The notes beneath the pieces are model-generated. The model did not search any database. It was not told the DNA's origin and worked only from the letters and a program-made list of their open reading frames with translations. The translations under genes were made by a program, and so were the position numbers. A stretch of DNA of 64,000 nucleotides, taken from Faecalicatena_A orotica (lineage in GTDB: Bacteria; Bacillota; Clostridia; Lachnospirales; Lachnospiraceae). Below, one piece after another: positions 9,163 to 18,900 of the stretch; position 1 is the first letter of the stretch, and the number at the start of each line of letters is the position of its first letter. The DNA lies in NCBI RefSeq assembly GCF_040545875.1, contig NZ_JBEPMR010000018.1. One strand, 5' to 3'.

Positions 9163-9281
9163 AAAAGATACACATAAAACTTGTTTTTCAGCACTTTCAA
9201 TCCCTATAAATCTGCTGTTTTTCTGGGAAGATCCCCTGTTTTTTGGTATAATAGAAATATCAGAAACAGGAGGAAAAAGCA

Positions 9282-10961
9282 GTGGCAGACAGTTCCAAAG
9301 ATATCCGGCTCCGTGAGCTGAAGGACATGATCAATGATCTCAAAAAAATGATAAAAACACTTCCGGCAACTGTCGATGCTGCCAATAAACGAGAAGAGGC
9401 CCTCACCTAGGAACGGGATAACCTGAAAGAGGAAATAGACCTTCTCCGGAAAAAACTGTTTGGCACCTCCAGCGAAAAAAGAACACTCGACATTCCAGGC
9501 CAGCTGAACTTTTTCAATGAGGCTGAATTGGAACAGGATCCAAAAGCTGCAAAAGCGGAAGATCTTGAAGCACTTCTTCCGGAAAAAACAGGAAAAAAAC
9601 GAAAAGCAAGAGTTACAGATGCTGAGCGTTTTAAAGGTGTTCCAGTTGAAAAAAGTATCTGGACCTGTCTGGGGAAGACAAACTCTGTCCCGTGTGTGGT
9701 ATTCCACTGAAAGAGATCGGGGAGGAGTTTGTCCGCCGGGAACTAGTTTTTGTCCCGGCAAAACTGAAAGTATATGAATACTACGGTAAAAACTATGAGT
9801 GTCCGCAGTGCAGCCTTAGTGATCTTCCAGTTATCAAAAAAGGCAAAGATGGCAGAGCCCATATGCTCTATGAAATGGCTTCCGCCGGTACGGTTGCCTG
9901 GGTAATGCACCAGAAGTTTTGTAATGGCCTTCCGTTCTACCGCCAGGAAAAAGACTGGAAACAGTATGGTGTGGCAATCACCAGAGCTACTATGGCAAAC
10001 TGGGTGATCCGGAATTCTGAGGCATTTTTTCTTCCCATGTATGAATACTTCCACAGAAAGCTTCTGGAACGTGGATTCGCAATGGCAGATGAAACGCCTC
10101 TGCAGGTTCTGCATGAACCGGAACGCCGTGCACAGACAAAATCATATATGTGGCTGTTCCGCAGCGGCGAAGACGGAGGACCGCCTATTATCCTCTATAA
10201 ATACTCGGAGACCCGGGTAGGGGGCAATGCCGTTGATTTCCTCCACGGCTTCAAGGGCTATCTGATGTGTGATGGCTACAGCGGATACAATAAAGTTCCG
10301 GATGCAAAGCGCACAGCCTGCTGGGCACACATCAGAAGATATCTGACCGATGCCATCCCAAAAGGAAAGGCTCTGGATTATACCCAGCCATCCGTACAGG
10401 GAGGGAATGCTGTATATTAACCAGCTTTTCCATATGGAAGATGTGATCAAGTCAAAGTATTCTTCCTTCGATGCTATCAAAAAGGCTCGTCTTGAAAAAG
10501 AAAAGCCGGTAGTAGAAGGCTTTTTGTCGTGGCTTGATCAGCAGGACCCTACCCGTGGGAGCAGAATGGACAAAGCTGTCACCTACATTCAGAACCGCCG
10601 TTCTTATCTTTCCACCTATCTGGAAGATGGACGCTGCAGTTTTTCTAATAATCTCAGTGAAAATGCGATCCGTCCGTTTACAGTTGGCCGTAAAAATTGG
10701 CTGTTTTGCGACACACCAAACGGAGCCCAGGCCAGCGCCATTGTGTATACAATGGTAGAAATGGCAAAAGCCAATAGAGTAAACGTCTATCACTATCTTA
10801 CCCATCTGCTTGAAAAACTGCCTGATGATAGGATGAGTGATGATGAATTAGAACTTCTGGCACCGTGGAACGAAACCATCAAAGTGGAGATTGAACGTCG
10901 TGCAAACGAATCAAATCAATCATATGTGAATTGTCAAGGTGCTCCGGCTACTGAAATGTAG
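9282..10961 (+). pseudogene. tnpC: IS66 transposase TnpC, broken by a stop and two frameshifts
   Basis: Translation starts at GTG 9282 behind AGGAGG (9268-9273) and continues in frame to a TAG at 9408-9410 within the N-terminal coiled region. It shifts frame between about 9655 and 9670 (before LCPVCGIPL, the zinc-ribbon region) and again near 10400 (after DYTQPSVQG). The rest reads as a normal IS66 DDE transposase: MADETPLQV, LMCDGYSGYN, RTACWAHIRRYL and, at the end, FSNNLSENAIRPFTVGRKNW. Three independent lesions make functional product unlikely, although each fragment is well preserved, so decay is recent. A TGGTATAAT extended -10 box lies at about 9244-9252, just before the gene. Confidence 0.9.
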
Positions 10962-10976
10962 CCGGGGATTTTTTCT
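10944..10976 (+). terminator. Rho-independent terminator at the end of IS66
   Basis: A perfect 8-bp stem, CCGGCTAC / GTAGCCGG, with a 6-base loop is followed by GGATTTTTT. It overlaps the end of tnpC and would stop transcription from module A or the element running into module B. Confidence 0.85.
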
Positions 10977-10980
10977 ATCA

Positions 10981-11002
10981 TACCTAAAATATAAGCGCTT
11001 AC
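10981..11002 (-). repeat. IS66 right terminal inverted repeat
   Basis: This matches 8290-8311 in inverted orientation at 20 of 22 positions and ends in GCGCTTAC. It marks the point where the FAD-protein pseudogene is cut. Confidence 0.9.
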
Positions 11003-11805
11003 TTTCGGCATACCGATAATCTTATCGAATTCCATCCAAGGGATTGTTGTGATAATCACATCTGCCTGATATGTAGTACCATCCTTAGCAATAACAGTCT
11101 TAGTTGTAAAGTCGATACCCTTAATAGCCTTATTGTATTCAATATCGCCTTTAATCGCATCCGCCATACGCCGCCACAATTCGCCATATCCATACTTTTT
11201 AGGGTAATAAAACTGGGCATGTCCCGGTTGTTTGCCGTATGCCTTCCTAGTAAGGCAGCTGAGCAATGTTTCCTCAAAGCTAACATTCGGTAGCTTCTCC
11301 AACCAGTAAGTACCTAGCTGATTAAGTATCTAGCTGAACAACTTCTGGTTGTAAGGAATCATATAGTCCTTAGCTATCTTGGTTCCCAGTTTCCAATAGA
11401 TCCAATTCACAAATTCCTGTGGCATTTTTGTTCCAAGGTTGCAACCTGCCACAGCAATGGACTTTAGGTACGCCACCTGATTTTCCAACCGCATCTGCCA
11501 AATATTAGCCTTGATGGGGTGGTTCACTGTATTCCCATTTACTTCGATACGGCTGTCACGAGAATACAAGTTCCATTCATCTTCCGGCATAAACTAAAAA
11601 GAAATTCATTTACATGTGGACGACAGATATCAAGAAAATGTCCGCCACCAATGTCAAACGGAGCTCCATCTACTGTAATAGACCGACAAAGACCTCCTGC
11701 TTCTGCTTCACGTTCCAAGACAAGGAAATCATGTATTCCTCCCTGCTTTATTTTATTAGCGAAAGCCAACCCTGCCGGACCGGCACCTAAAATTAAGTAT
11801 TTCAT
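11003..11805 (-). pseudogene. FAD/NAD(P)-binding protein (amine oxidase / UDP-galactopyranose mutase-like), truncated by IS66
   Basis: ATG 11805 behind AAGGAGACG opens with MKYLILGAGPAGLAFANKI, a GxGxxG dinucleotide-binding Rossmann start, then LEREAEAGGLCRS and FDIGGGHFLD, the FAD-contact motifs of the protoporphyrinogen-oxidase/UDP-galactopyranose-mutase superfamily. A frameshift lies near 11595-11600 (before MPEDEWNLYSRDSRI) and a TAG near 11331 (after YNQKLFS). The frame then continues (WLEKLPNVSFEETLLSCL ... VIITTIPWMEFDKIIGMPK) until IS66 cuts it at 11003. About 270 codons remain, so the C-terminal part is lost. It was the last identifiable gene of module B, and a supplier of a modified sugar is a reasonable guess. 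Confidence 0.85.
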
Positions 11806-11818
11806 ACTATACGTCTCC

Positions 11819-11932
11819 TTATATCATGTATTGCAAAAATGCCTCAACTTTTTCTTCATTAGCGATAACATTTTTCTTGTTAATGGTTCCTTGGATAATA
11901 GAAGACACTGTTATTGAGCATGCTTGTCGATA
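11819..11932 (-). pseudogene. 3' fragment of an unidentified gene
   Basis: A frame on the minus strand, open for about 37 codons to the TAA at 11819, ends in NKKNVIANEEKVEAFLQYMI. It sits tightly between the acetyltransferase stop (11944) and the FAD gene start (11805), overlapping the latter's ribosome site as operon genes do. No start is available, so it looks like the tail of a gene whose body was deleted. Not identifiable; chance is possible. Confidence 0.3.
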
Positions 11933-11943
11933 TTACTAAAGTC

Positions 11944-12522
11944 TTACTGTTCCAAAATTTTTATTACTTTAGCAGGATTCCCAACGATCATCGAATTCGC
12001 TGGAAACTTTCCGGATACAACAGCTCCGGCTCCGACTACACAGCCATCCTCAAGTTCTGTTCCTTTGAGGATAATCGAGTTACAACCGATAAAGCAATTC
12101 TTGCCGATCTTAATCTCTCTTACGGGTACTAAGTCAGATTCTCCACCGTGTGTATCTTGAAGGAGTTGTAATCTTGTCTCAACCTGAATTGGATGGAAAT
12201 CATTGTCTAAAATCTTGCAGTTTCCACCTATGGCTGTATTATCTCCAATAGAGATTCCCTTCCGTGCATAGATTGTTGCTCCTGAAATACCGACATTATT
12301 TCCTATATGAATATATGCTTCTGGATGTCGCGTAACGATGATGGAACGGCTGTAAAGACCAACTAAGTTCGATAAGAAAGAGGACTTGACCGTTACATTG
12401 TCTCCGATTGTTAAAGATGATCCTTTCTTAGCATAGATAAAAGGACACCCTTTTAATAAGAGTTTGGAACCATAAGATATATGTAAAGCTTTTAGGATTA
12501 TCTTATAAAAGTTACTGTTCAA
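11944..12522 (-). CDS. Left-handed beta-helix O-acetyltransferase (WcaF/maltose acetyltransferase-like)
   Basis: A 192-residue hexapeptide-repeat acyltransferase. Repeats run from about residue 35 (SLTIGDNVTVKSSFLSN, IHIGNNVGISGATIYA, ISIGDNTAIGGNCKI). The active-site-type segment DNDFHPI contains the catalytic-histidine pattern of the family. The end is GAVVSGKFPANSMIVGNPAK. The best start is a TTG at 12522 with GGAG about 9 bases upstream; no in-frame ATG fits the family N-terminus. Acetyl-CoA donor and a sugar acceptor are expected. It lies downstream of the Wzx gene in module B. Confidence 0.85.
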   Translation of the reverse strand: MNSNFYKIILKALHISYGSKLLLKGCPFIYAKKGSSLTIGDNVTVKSSFLSNLVGLYSRSIIVTRHPEAYIHIGNNVGISGATIYARKGISIGDNTAIGGNCKILDNDFHPIQVETRLQLLQDTHGGESDLVPVREIKIGKNCFIGCNSIILKGTELEDGCVVGAGAVVSGKFPANSMIVGNPAKVIKILEQ

Positions 12523-12644
12523 TGCTATTCACTCCGATCTGTGTAAATCACGAATAATAATTACTTCAAATACTAAATAACTTGTTTCTTTAAATAATTA
12601 ACGTAGTCTTTGTATATTGGGGGGAGTATTTTTTACATTAGCAG

Positions 12645-14123
12645 TTATTTTTTTAAATAAGCCAATATTTTATGTCTCAAAATTTGGCATATAATCTCTT
12701 CTCTCAAAAAAATATTCACGGTGTAAAAAGTGCCAAAAAACGTTAAAGTAGAAAGAACTAGTCTAAAGAAAATATTAATTGACATCAGCAACGGCGATAT
12801 CAGATAGAACGCAATAACAGAAAGTACTAAAGGTAAAATATATTTAAAATAATTAATTGCTTTTAGCAAGTGCAGAGCGATATCTTTCCGCCCAGTACCC
12901 ATATAGTATACATTCCATAGCTCTGAAGCCAACGTTGCTACTGCCGCTCCTGTTGCCCCATAACGAAATATCAGCAACATGTTTAGTATTATATTTATTA
13001 TTAATCCAATAAACACACTGATTGTAAATCTTTTTTCCATTCCCAACGGGATCAGCACTTGATTCCCAAACACATTAGTGAGTATCAATGGAACAATACA
13101 AATGCATAACACTCTCAATGTTGGAACTGCATCAACGAAATCCTTACCACAAATAAATACTATAATATCTTTAGCGTTAATCGCTACAAACGTTAATAAA
13201 GGAAGGGCAAGTACCATAGATACTTTGATTGATTTTTCCAGTAAACGTTTTGCCCTATTCATATCATTTTTTGCATATGAATCAACCATTCTTGAAATCA
13301 TAACTGCTGTAACAGATGTAGACAACGCCAATATAATATTTTTGATTTTTAATGCTGCATTATATACCCCCACCTCATCTTCAGTAGAAAAACTTCCCAG
13401 CATACTAATGTCAAAATTGTTATAAATGGTTAAAATTATTGTCGATGCAAATAGAATTAGTATTGGAGTTAAATGCTTTTTAAGAGATAGTTTTCTTGTT
13501 ATTTTAAAATCAACATACTTTCTGACATGATATAAGTTAAAAATATACGAAGCTGAAGTAGCAAAAACTGTCAATATTCCATATGCAATATAATCGTTTT
13601 TATCCCTCACAAATATAAATGTTAAGACAACAGTTATTCCTCTCATCACCAATGATCTAAGGGTTATATACCTGTACTCTTCAAGTGCTTTATATAACCA
13701 TTCAACACCAATGGTTGTTAAAAGGATTATCATGCACATTGATATAAACATATTTTTGTATTGTAAAAATTTAGGCGTATAAATCACTGCCAAAAACAAA
13801 CCAACATATGCAATAATTGTAGATACTAAATTTATGCATAATAATTCCTGATATAATTGGCTTAGCTTTTCTCTATCGTCCCGGACTTTTACACATTCTC
13901 GTAACCCATATGCCGGAATTCCCAACATAGAAAAATACAAAAAATAATTAATGATTGAGTTTACATAGGCAACCCTTCCTGTTCCTATTGCAGATAAAAC
14001 ACGGGAAACATATGGAAACGTTAATAAAGGAAATAAAAAATTGGACACAGTCAACAATGTATTGTAAATCATATTTTGTCCAATGGATTTTTGTTCAACA
14101 GCTTTCTTATTTTTTATATTCAT
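12645..14123 (-). CDS. Oligosaccharide flippase (Wzx, RfbX-like)
   Basis: A 492-residue protein with about 12-14 membrane segments. The N-terminus (NMIYNTLLTVSNFLFPLLTF, then YVSRVLSAIGTGRVAYVNSI) is typical of the RfbX/Wzx branch of the polysaccharide transporter family, a different branch from the flippases at 1633 and 49263. It starts with ATG 14123, overlapping the upstream polymerase stop (ATGA), behind AGGGG. It would flip the undecaprenyl-linked repeat unit of module B. Confidence 0.92.
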   Translation of the reverse strand: MNIKNKKAVEQKSIGQNMIYNTLLTVSNFLFPLLTFPYVSRVLSAIGTGRVAYVNSIINYFLYFSMLGIPAYGLRECVKVRDDREKLSQLYQELLCINLVSTIIAYVGLFLAVIYTPKFLQYKNMFISMCMIILLTTIGVEWLYKALEEYRYITLRSLVMRGITVVLTFIFVRDKNDYIAYGILTVFATSASYIFNLYHVRKYVDFKITRKLSLKKHLTPILILFASTIILTIYNNFDISMLGSFSTEDEVGVYNAALKIKNIILALSTSVTAVMISRMVDSYAKNDMNRAKRLLEKSIKVSMVLALPLLTFVAINAKDIIVFICGKDFVDAVPTLRVLCICIVPLILTNVFGNQVLIPLGMEKRFTISVFIGLIINIILNMLLIFRYGATGAAVATLASELWNVYYMGTGRKDIALHLLKAINYFKYILPLVLSVIAFYLISPLLMSINIFFRLVLSTLTFFGTFYTVNIFLREEIICQILRHKILAYLKK

Positions 14124-15316
14124 ATCAATTCTCGCCCCTCATTCCAACCATATTGTGCCATCAGCAATACCATGGACAAATTAAATAAGCCAAATAATAG
14201 AAACCAATAATTTTCAGAGTAAGAATTAATCAATATAAAAATTGCATAGCCATAAAAAAAACTATGATGACTAACATTTATATTATTTTTTGCCTTTCTT
14301 ATAAGTAAAACGATCAACCAAATCCACAATACAGCTATTAATATACCCAGTTCAAATAATAAACTCCATATGCCATGATCCCCAATATAATAGTGATTAA
14401 ATATATTATTATTTGCAAAGGATATACCCTCCTGATTTGTTATTAAACCCATTCCAAAATAATGATGTTCTATAAAGATATTGTTAAGAGTCCATCTTAT
14501 AAATGCAGATCTCCCGGTCAAGCTTCCTGACTCATCTGCAACAAAGATACTTCTCATAGTATCTTGATATAAATTAGTTCCTGCTAATATATACCATGCA
14601 AGAATTAAAATTGGAATTAGTGCAAACTTACGTCTTGTTTTTCCTTTCGAAATAATGAAAACAATAACACCTGCCGCTAAAACGGATATTGTCGACATTC
14701 TGTATTGATTAATCATCACGATTTCAAATATAATTGCTACCATATAGATGATATTGATAACGTTTTTTTTCCCCGCGATTACATTGTTCAAGCACAGGAA
14801 AAACATTATAACAATTAACCCTATATCAAAGTAAAATCTACTACTACCATACCGATTTCCTACTAACGCATGTGTAAATATGATATTGTCTTTAAGGATA
14901 AATTGAATATAATAAACTATTAACTGAAAGCTTGCTATCTTCCTAATAATATCTTCTAAATCTTCTGTAACTAGTCTGCCGGCTTTAAAAAGCTTATTTA
15001 ATGCAAAATAAGATAATGTACAAATGAATACCCCTCTTGAAGAATAAAGATTTTCCACAACCGATGAACCAAACCGATAGCTTCCTATTATACTTGACAC
15101 AAAATAAGCAATAACCAGTGCTATGAACCAATATGCAAATTCCCCATTTTTTCTAGTACTATATATAAATTTTTTTTCACTAACTAATATATAAATATCA
15201 AAGAGAAGTATCGCTAGCAAAGCCCAATTAGTCAGGTCTTCCGCCAAATCAAAAAAGGATGTTTGCAAGCAAATCAACATGATTATCCACAGTTTGTATT
15301 TGTTAATTCTAATCAT
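14120..15316 (-). CDS. Wzy-like polysaccharide polymerase
   Basis: A 398-residue polytopic membrane protein (about ten segments) between a GT2 gene and a Wzx gene. It carries the typical Wzy features: an RYGSSRFYFDIGLIV loop, QYRMSTISVLAAGVIVFI, then a large extracellular loop with GSLTGRSAFIRW and FEHHYFGMGL-like residues before the last segments. It overlaps both neighbours by 4 bases (ATGA). Identification rests on topology, position and the S/G-R motifs. The linkage formed is unknown. Confidence 0.82.
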   Translation of the reverse strand: MIRINKYKLWIIMLICLQTSFFDLAEDLTNWALLAILLFDIYILVSEKKFIYSTRKNGEFAYWFIALVIAYFVSSIIGSYRFGSSVVENLYSSRGVFICTLSYFALNKLFKAGRLVTEDLEDIIRKIASFQLIVYYIQFILKDNIIFTHALVGNRYGSSRFYFDIGLIVIMFFLCLNNVIAGKKNVINIIYMVAIIFEIVMINQYRMSTISVLAAGVIVFIISKGKTRRKFALIPILILAWYILAGTNLYQDTMRSIFVADESGSLTGRSAFIRWTLNNIFIEHHYFGMGLITNQEGISFANNNIFNHYYIGDHGIWSLLFELGILIAVLWIWLIVLLIRKAKNNINVSHHSFFYGYAIFILINSYSENYWFLLFGLFNLSMVLLMAQYGWNEGRELI

Positions 15317-16041
15317 CTTATTTTGCTCCTAATTCCAAAATTAATCGTATTTAATATTTTCCTAATTACATACTTTCTCTTGGTTAAATAGCCATATTTA
15401 TATTTTATTTCTGCAGTCTCGTTCGCTCCTGTAAGCGTAGACGACATACCTCCTAAAGAAAAATTAGATATAATATGATATACTGGAATAAATTCAACTC
15501 GCTCATCATTTTTCATTTTAAGAACAAACTCATAGTCTGCCGAACTTTTATATGTTGTATTGAAAACTGAGATATTTTTATAGACGCTTGCTGACACAAA
15601 ACAAGTTGGATGAGTAATCATTTGATCTCTCAAAAAATTGTGATTATATAGAACCACATTTTTTTCTTTTCCATCAACCAAGCCTCTCTGAAAGCCATAC
15701 AAAATAAAGTACTTATTATCTGGAGCATTTCGAACCATTACTTCTACAGCATCTTTCTCATAATAGTCATCACTGTTAACTATACCAATTAAATCACCCG
15801 TAGCCATCCTGATCCCTTTATTCATTGCATCATATATTCCATTATCCTTCTCAGATATAAGTTTCATTCTTCCTTCAAAAAGAATGGAGTACTTGGAAAT
15901 AATCTCCAAAGTACTATCTGTTGATTTTCCATCTACTATTATGTACTCAATATCTGTATATGTTTGATGTAGAACACTTTGTATTGTTCTTTCTATTGTT
16001 CTTTCGCTATTAAAACATACTGTAATCACACTTACCTTCAT
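15313..16041 (-). CDS. GT2 family glycosyltransferase
   Basis: A 242-residue GT-A enzyme of family 2. Motifs in order: MKVSVITVCFNSERTIERTI (nucleotide-binding start), IIVDGKSTDSTLEII near residue 35, NDGIYDAMNKGI-type segment (KDNGIYDAMNKGI), and GIVNSDDYYEKDAVEVM with the metal-binding D-D pair near residue 90. The HPTCFVSASVY and YEFVLKM segments near residues 140-170 provide the acceptor-side W/E region. It is likely an inverting transferase adding one sugar of the module B repeat. Confidence 0.92.
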   Translation of the reverse strand: MKVSVITVCFNSERTIERTIQSVLHQTYTDIEYIIVDGKSTDSTLEIISKYSILFEGRMKLISEKDNGIYDAMNKGIRMATGDLIGIVNSDDYYEKDAVEVMVRNAPDNKYFILYGFQRGLVDGKEKNVVLYNHNFLRDQMITHPTCFVSASVYKNISVFNTTYKSSADYEFVLKMKNDERVEFIPVYHIISNFSLGGMSSTLTGANETAEIKYKYGYLTKRKYVIRKILNTINFGIRSKIR

Positions 16042-16058
16042 TTTATATATACCCTTTC

Positions 16059-16934
16059 CTATTCAATCACAAAATCTTTCAAGTATATTTGCGTCAAGTT
16101 TTGCATATTACTAATTACCACATCATTTTCATCACTCAATACATTTGTTGCAAATAAACCCTCTTTTTGATGCCTTTCAATAGCTATTGGTACAAAATAA
16201 GGTGACCATGAAAAAACAACACCAACGTCCGACTCCAATTCTGCGAATTTTAACCAGATATCGTCTGCTTTAAATGCTTTATCTCTAATAATTTGTGAAT
16301 TAAAAGTATTTGGTGGTAAAATATCAGGCGGATATAGAACGCCTCCGACCCCGACGGCAACCAAATCCATTCTTGGAGAATCAAAATTCTTATCTCGAAT
16401 AAATTTCCATTTTCGATACGATTTAAGATTTCCATCTTTATCATTTTCAATTTTTTTTACTGTGCGAGCCACTATAGCTGATGGGAATTTTTTATGCTTA
16501 AAATATAAATCCTTAACTAGATTTCTATCATATATTGCATCATCATCCACTGTTATTACACAAGAGTTCTTGTACTGCTGTAGAGCCCAAAAATATTTTT
16601 TGTGTGAACGCAAGTTTTCACAATTGCCTATAATTGTTAATCCATTTTTTTTTAGTTCTCGCAAATTATTAGGGATATTTTCTAACAGAACATCTTCTCC
16701 TAAATATAAAATTATCTTGTCCGGTTTTAGACTTTGACGTAATAGACTTTTAATGCATAAATCTACATAGGGAAGACGAGCTGAGTATGTGGTTAGAGAA
16801 ATAACAATCGTTTCTGTACGTTTCTGACAATTGATACCGTACCCCACTGGTATAAACCTATAAGTAGTTGGTAATAAACATCTCTTTAATTTAACAACTA
16901 TCTTATTTACAATATCCACAAATATTTTCCTCAT
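16059..16934 (-). CDS. Putative GT-A glycosyltransferase
   Basis: A 291-residue protein with ETIVISLTTYSARLPYVDLC at residues 40-60, then SLLRQSLKPDKIILYLGED and the metal-binding motif VITVDDDAIYD near residue 125. This order (I-S-L-T-T-Y, R-Q, D-K-I-I-L-x-L, D-D-D) is that of small glycosyltransferases often annotated as hypothetical in capsule loci. A glycine-rich VAVGVGGVLYPPDILP lies near residue 195 and KADDIWLK (a possible catalytic acid) near 225. No strong ribosome site precedes ATG 16934. Donor unknown. Confidence 0.75.
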   Translation of the reverse strand: MRKIFVDIVNKIVVKLKRCLLPTTYRFIPVGYGINCQKRTETIVISLTTYSARLPYVDLCIKSLLRQSLKPDKIILYLGEDVLLENIPNNLRELKKNGLTIIGNCENLRSHKKYFWALQQYKNSCVITVDDDAIYDRNLVKDLYFKHKKFPSAIVARTVKKIENDKDGNLKSYRKWKFIRDKNFDSPRMDLVAVGVGGVLYPPDILPPNTFNSQIIRDKAFKADDIWLKFAELESDVGVVFSWSPYFVPIAIERHQKEGLFATNVLSDENDVVISNMQNLTQIYLKDFVIE

Positions 16935-16946
16935 TTCATCTTAATT

Positions 16947-17666
16947 TCAAATATTCATCAAGTATTTTAAAAAGTCTTCATAATTTTCATATACACCTTT
17001 ACTTCTCAAAAAATCATTTAATATTTCATCATCATCATCCCCATTTTGTTGTATGTTTATCTTATTTTCTTCAATTTTCTTTTTTGATCGTTCTAAAAAC
17101 AACGGATAAAACGGCCCCATTTCCCTTACAGTCGGATATCTCCCATATTCGTCATGAAATGTATTCGCATACAACCTTGCTTCGCCCAGTGTCTTATCTT
17201 TTCTTACCTTATAATGATCGTCCAATGAACGAATAACCTTAGCCGGATTTCCTGCAGCCACACAATTATCCGGAATTTTACCAGATACGACACTGCCTGC
17301 ACCAATAATCACATTATTACCGATTGTTGATCCCATAAGGAGCGTTGAATTCATTCCAATGAAAACATTATCTCCAATTGATGTGCATCCGGCCTCTCCT
17401 ATTGTTTCATGATAAACTCTTCGTAATACAGATCTGCTATAGTCATGTGTAAGAATTGTGCAACCTTTTGTAATCTTGCAATAATCCCCAATCTTTAACA
17501 TCCAGGGTCTTTGCCTATCTATTGTCTGAGAAAATGGCTCATAAAATATTGTATGTTCGCCTACTTTGATTCCTTCTTTACGCAAGATATCCGTGAAATA
17601 TAACGGTGAACACAATTTAGACAAATATTTCAATTTAAACTTCATTACTTTTATTTTTAAACTCAT
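16947..17666 (-). CDS. Hexapeptide-repeat acetyltransferase with C-terminal extension
   Basis: A 239-residue left-handed beta-helix acyltransferase. Repeats occupy about residues 30-145 (MLKIGDYCKITKGCTILTHD, TSIGDNVFIGMNSTLLMG, NVIIGAGSVVSGKIPDNCVA) and close with GNPAKVIRSLDD. The catalytic histidine is probably in TILTHDYS. A further ~90 residues, including an acidic run (GDDDDEILND), extend beyond the usual end, which is unusual for the family and may be an oligomerisation or docking tail. It overlaps the upstream GT4 stop by 4 bases. Confidence 0.85.
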   Translation of the reverse strand: MSLKIKVMKFKLKYLSKLCSPLYFTDILRKEGIKVGEHTIFYEPFSQTIDRQRPWMLKIGDYCKITKGCTILTHDYSRSVLRRVYHETIGEAGCTSIGDNVFIGMNSTLLMGSTIGNNVIIGAGSVVSGKIPDNCVAAGNPAKVIRSLDDHYKVRKDKTLGEARLYANTFHDEYGRYPTVREMGPFYPLFLERSKKKIEENKINIQQNGDDDDEILNDFLRSKGVYENYEDFLKYLMNI

Positions 17667-18802
17667 AGCACACCATTCCTGTTGAAATATTCAATAACCG
17701 GTTTTAACGTATTTTCCATATCACAGATTGCTTTAGATTTTTTACGGATCGTTCTACTAAGCTCCAGAGCTGAATCATTCTGACCATATAGTTCATCATA
17801 AAACGAAATAATATCCTCAATATTTAATGCCGTATCATCTAGTGGAACAAGGCAGACAAACTTTGCGTGATCCTCTTTCGTAAAGCAATCTATCTCATAA
17901 GAAGAAACTATTGGTAACCCCTTAGCGGCATACTCTTTTGTCTTTAATGTACTTTCCTTTTTCAAGCCTAATCTGTGTATTGCAAGTGAATTGATCCCAA
18001 TATCAGCTCCATTGTAAAGCTCATCTAAGTCTTTTCCTGTCTGATAACCATGAAAAACAATATGATTCTCTAATTTATAATTTTTTACCAATTTCTTGTA
18101 TTTACTGAGTATCGCACCTATCCCAACAATGTGAAATACAATCTCTCGATTTCCGCCACCTTTATAATATTCGTATATCCCCTTTACTAATCGGTCACAG
18201 CCATGCACATCATAGTAATGAGCACACGATATCAAAGATATTCCTTCGTGTTTGTCTGGTACTCGTGGTGCAACCTTTTCAAAATCTATTCCGTTTAATG
18301 TCTTAATACAGGGAATATCCCAAATTGTATGGTCGTCCGAATAGGTAATAATTCTTCCGACATATTTAAAGAGAGTTCTTCTGAGAATACTATCCACAAA
18401 TTTGATCATATAAAATCTCTGTGCATTACTTGCAGGCTTTTCTAAATTGTAAGGATATGTTGGAATTTCTATAGCAATATCGGCATGCATTGCTTTCAAC
18501 GATTTTACAAGACGAATGAACTTAAAGTCGCTTTGTGGATATCGGATATATACCTTTTCTATCCTATTACTTTTTGCTAGTGTTTCCATCTCTTCGTATA
18601 ATGCATACCTTCTGTGTCTACCATCATATGGAACAATGTGTGTATCAGCTCCATGTACAACTACAACGCCTTCATCTCCATAATAGCCTAAGTGTGCATC
18701 ATAATATTTTTCAAACACATTATAATGATGGAGTACCTTCTTAGCTACTCCATCAGGCTTTACCAAACTAATATATACTGGTGCAATATACAACAACTTC
18801 AT
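17663..18802 (-). CDS. GT4-like glycosyltransferase
   Basis: A 379-residue GT-B protein. N-terminal MKLLYIAPVYISLVKPDGVA is the acceptor-side start. Mid-protein IPCIKTLNGIDFEKVAPRVP is the interdomain linker (N-G-I-D), followed by ISLISCAHYYDVHGCDRLVK and FHGYQTGKDLDELYNGADIG. The donor-binding segment GLKKESTLKTKEYAAKGLPI has K-E and E-Y residues in place of the classic E-x7-E, a pattern seen in sugar transferases acting on polysaccharide backbones. It reads from AGAGG before ATG 18802. Confidence 0.82.
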   Translation of the reverse strand: MKLLYIAPVYISLVKPDGVAKKVLHHYNVFEKYYDAHLGYYGDEGVVVVHGADTHIVPYDGRHRRYALYEEMETLAKSNRIEKVYIRYPQSDFKFIRLVKSLKAMHADIAIEIPTYPYNLEKPASNAQRFYMIKFVDSILRRTLFKYVGRIITYSDDHTIWDIPCIKTLNGIDFEKVAPRVPDKHEGISLISCAHYYDVHGCDRLVKGIYEYYKGGGNREIVFHIVGIGAILSKYKKLVKNYKLENHIVFHGYQTGKDLDELYNGADIGINSLAIHRLGLKKESTLKTKEYAAKGLPIVSSYEIDCFTKEDHAKFVCLVPLDDTALNIEDIISFYDELYGQNDSALELSRTIRKKSKAICDMENTLKPVIEYFNRNGVL

Positions 18803-18900
18803 TCCACAAACCTCTTGTTTGACTGTTTTTTTGATACTCGTTCGATGGAGTTCCTCCTACTAAATAAATCCCAATAATTTGGGGACTATTTGGTATTTTC

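Larger units (their letters stand above)
8290..11002 (+). mobile_element. IS66-family insertion sequence, degenerate
   Basis: A complete-length IS66-type element with the family's three-gene layout (tnpA, tnpB, tnpC), bounded by 22-bp terminal inverted repeats that begin GTAAGCGCTTA. The tnpC transposase carries at least three lesions, so the element is probably immobile on its own. The 8 bases outside the left end (gatgcaga) and right end (tttcggca) differ, whereas IS66 elements normally leave an 8-bp duplication. Different gene fragments are cut at the two ends, so the element marks a rearrangement junction rather than a simple insertion. Codon and base use look richer in GC than the flanking capsule genes. 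Confidence 0.93.

Noticed and set aside
8290..11002. IS66 as a simple composite transposon with module genes
   Set aside because: There is only one copy in the window, so no composite structure can be supported.
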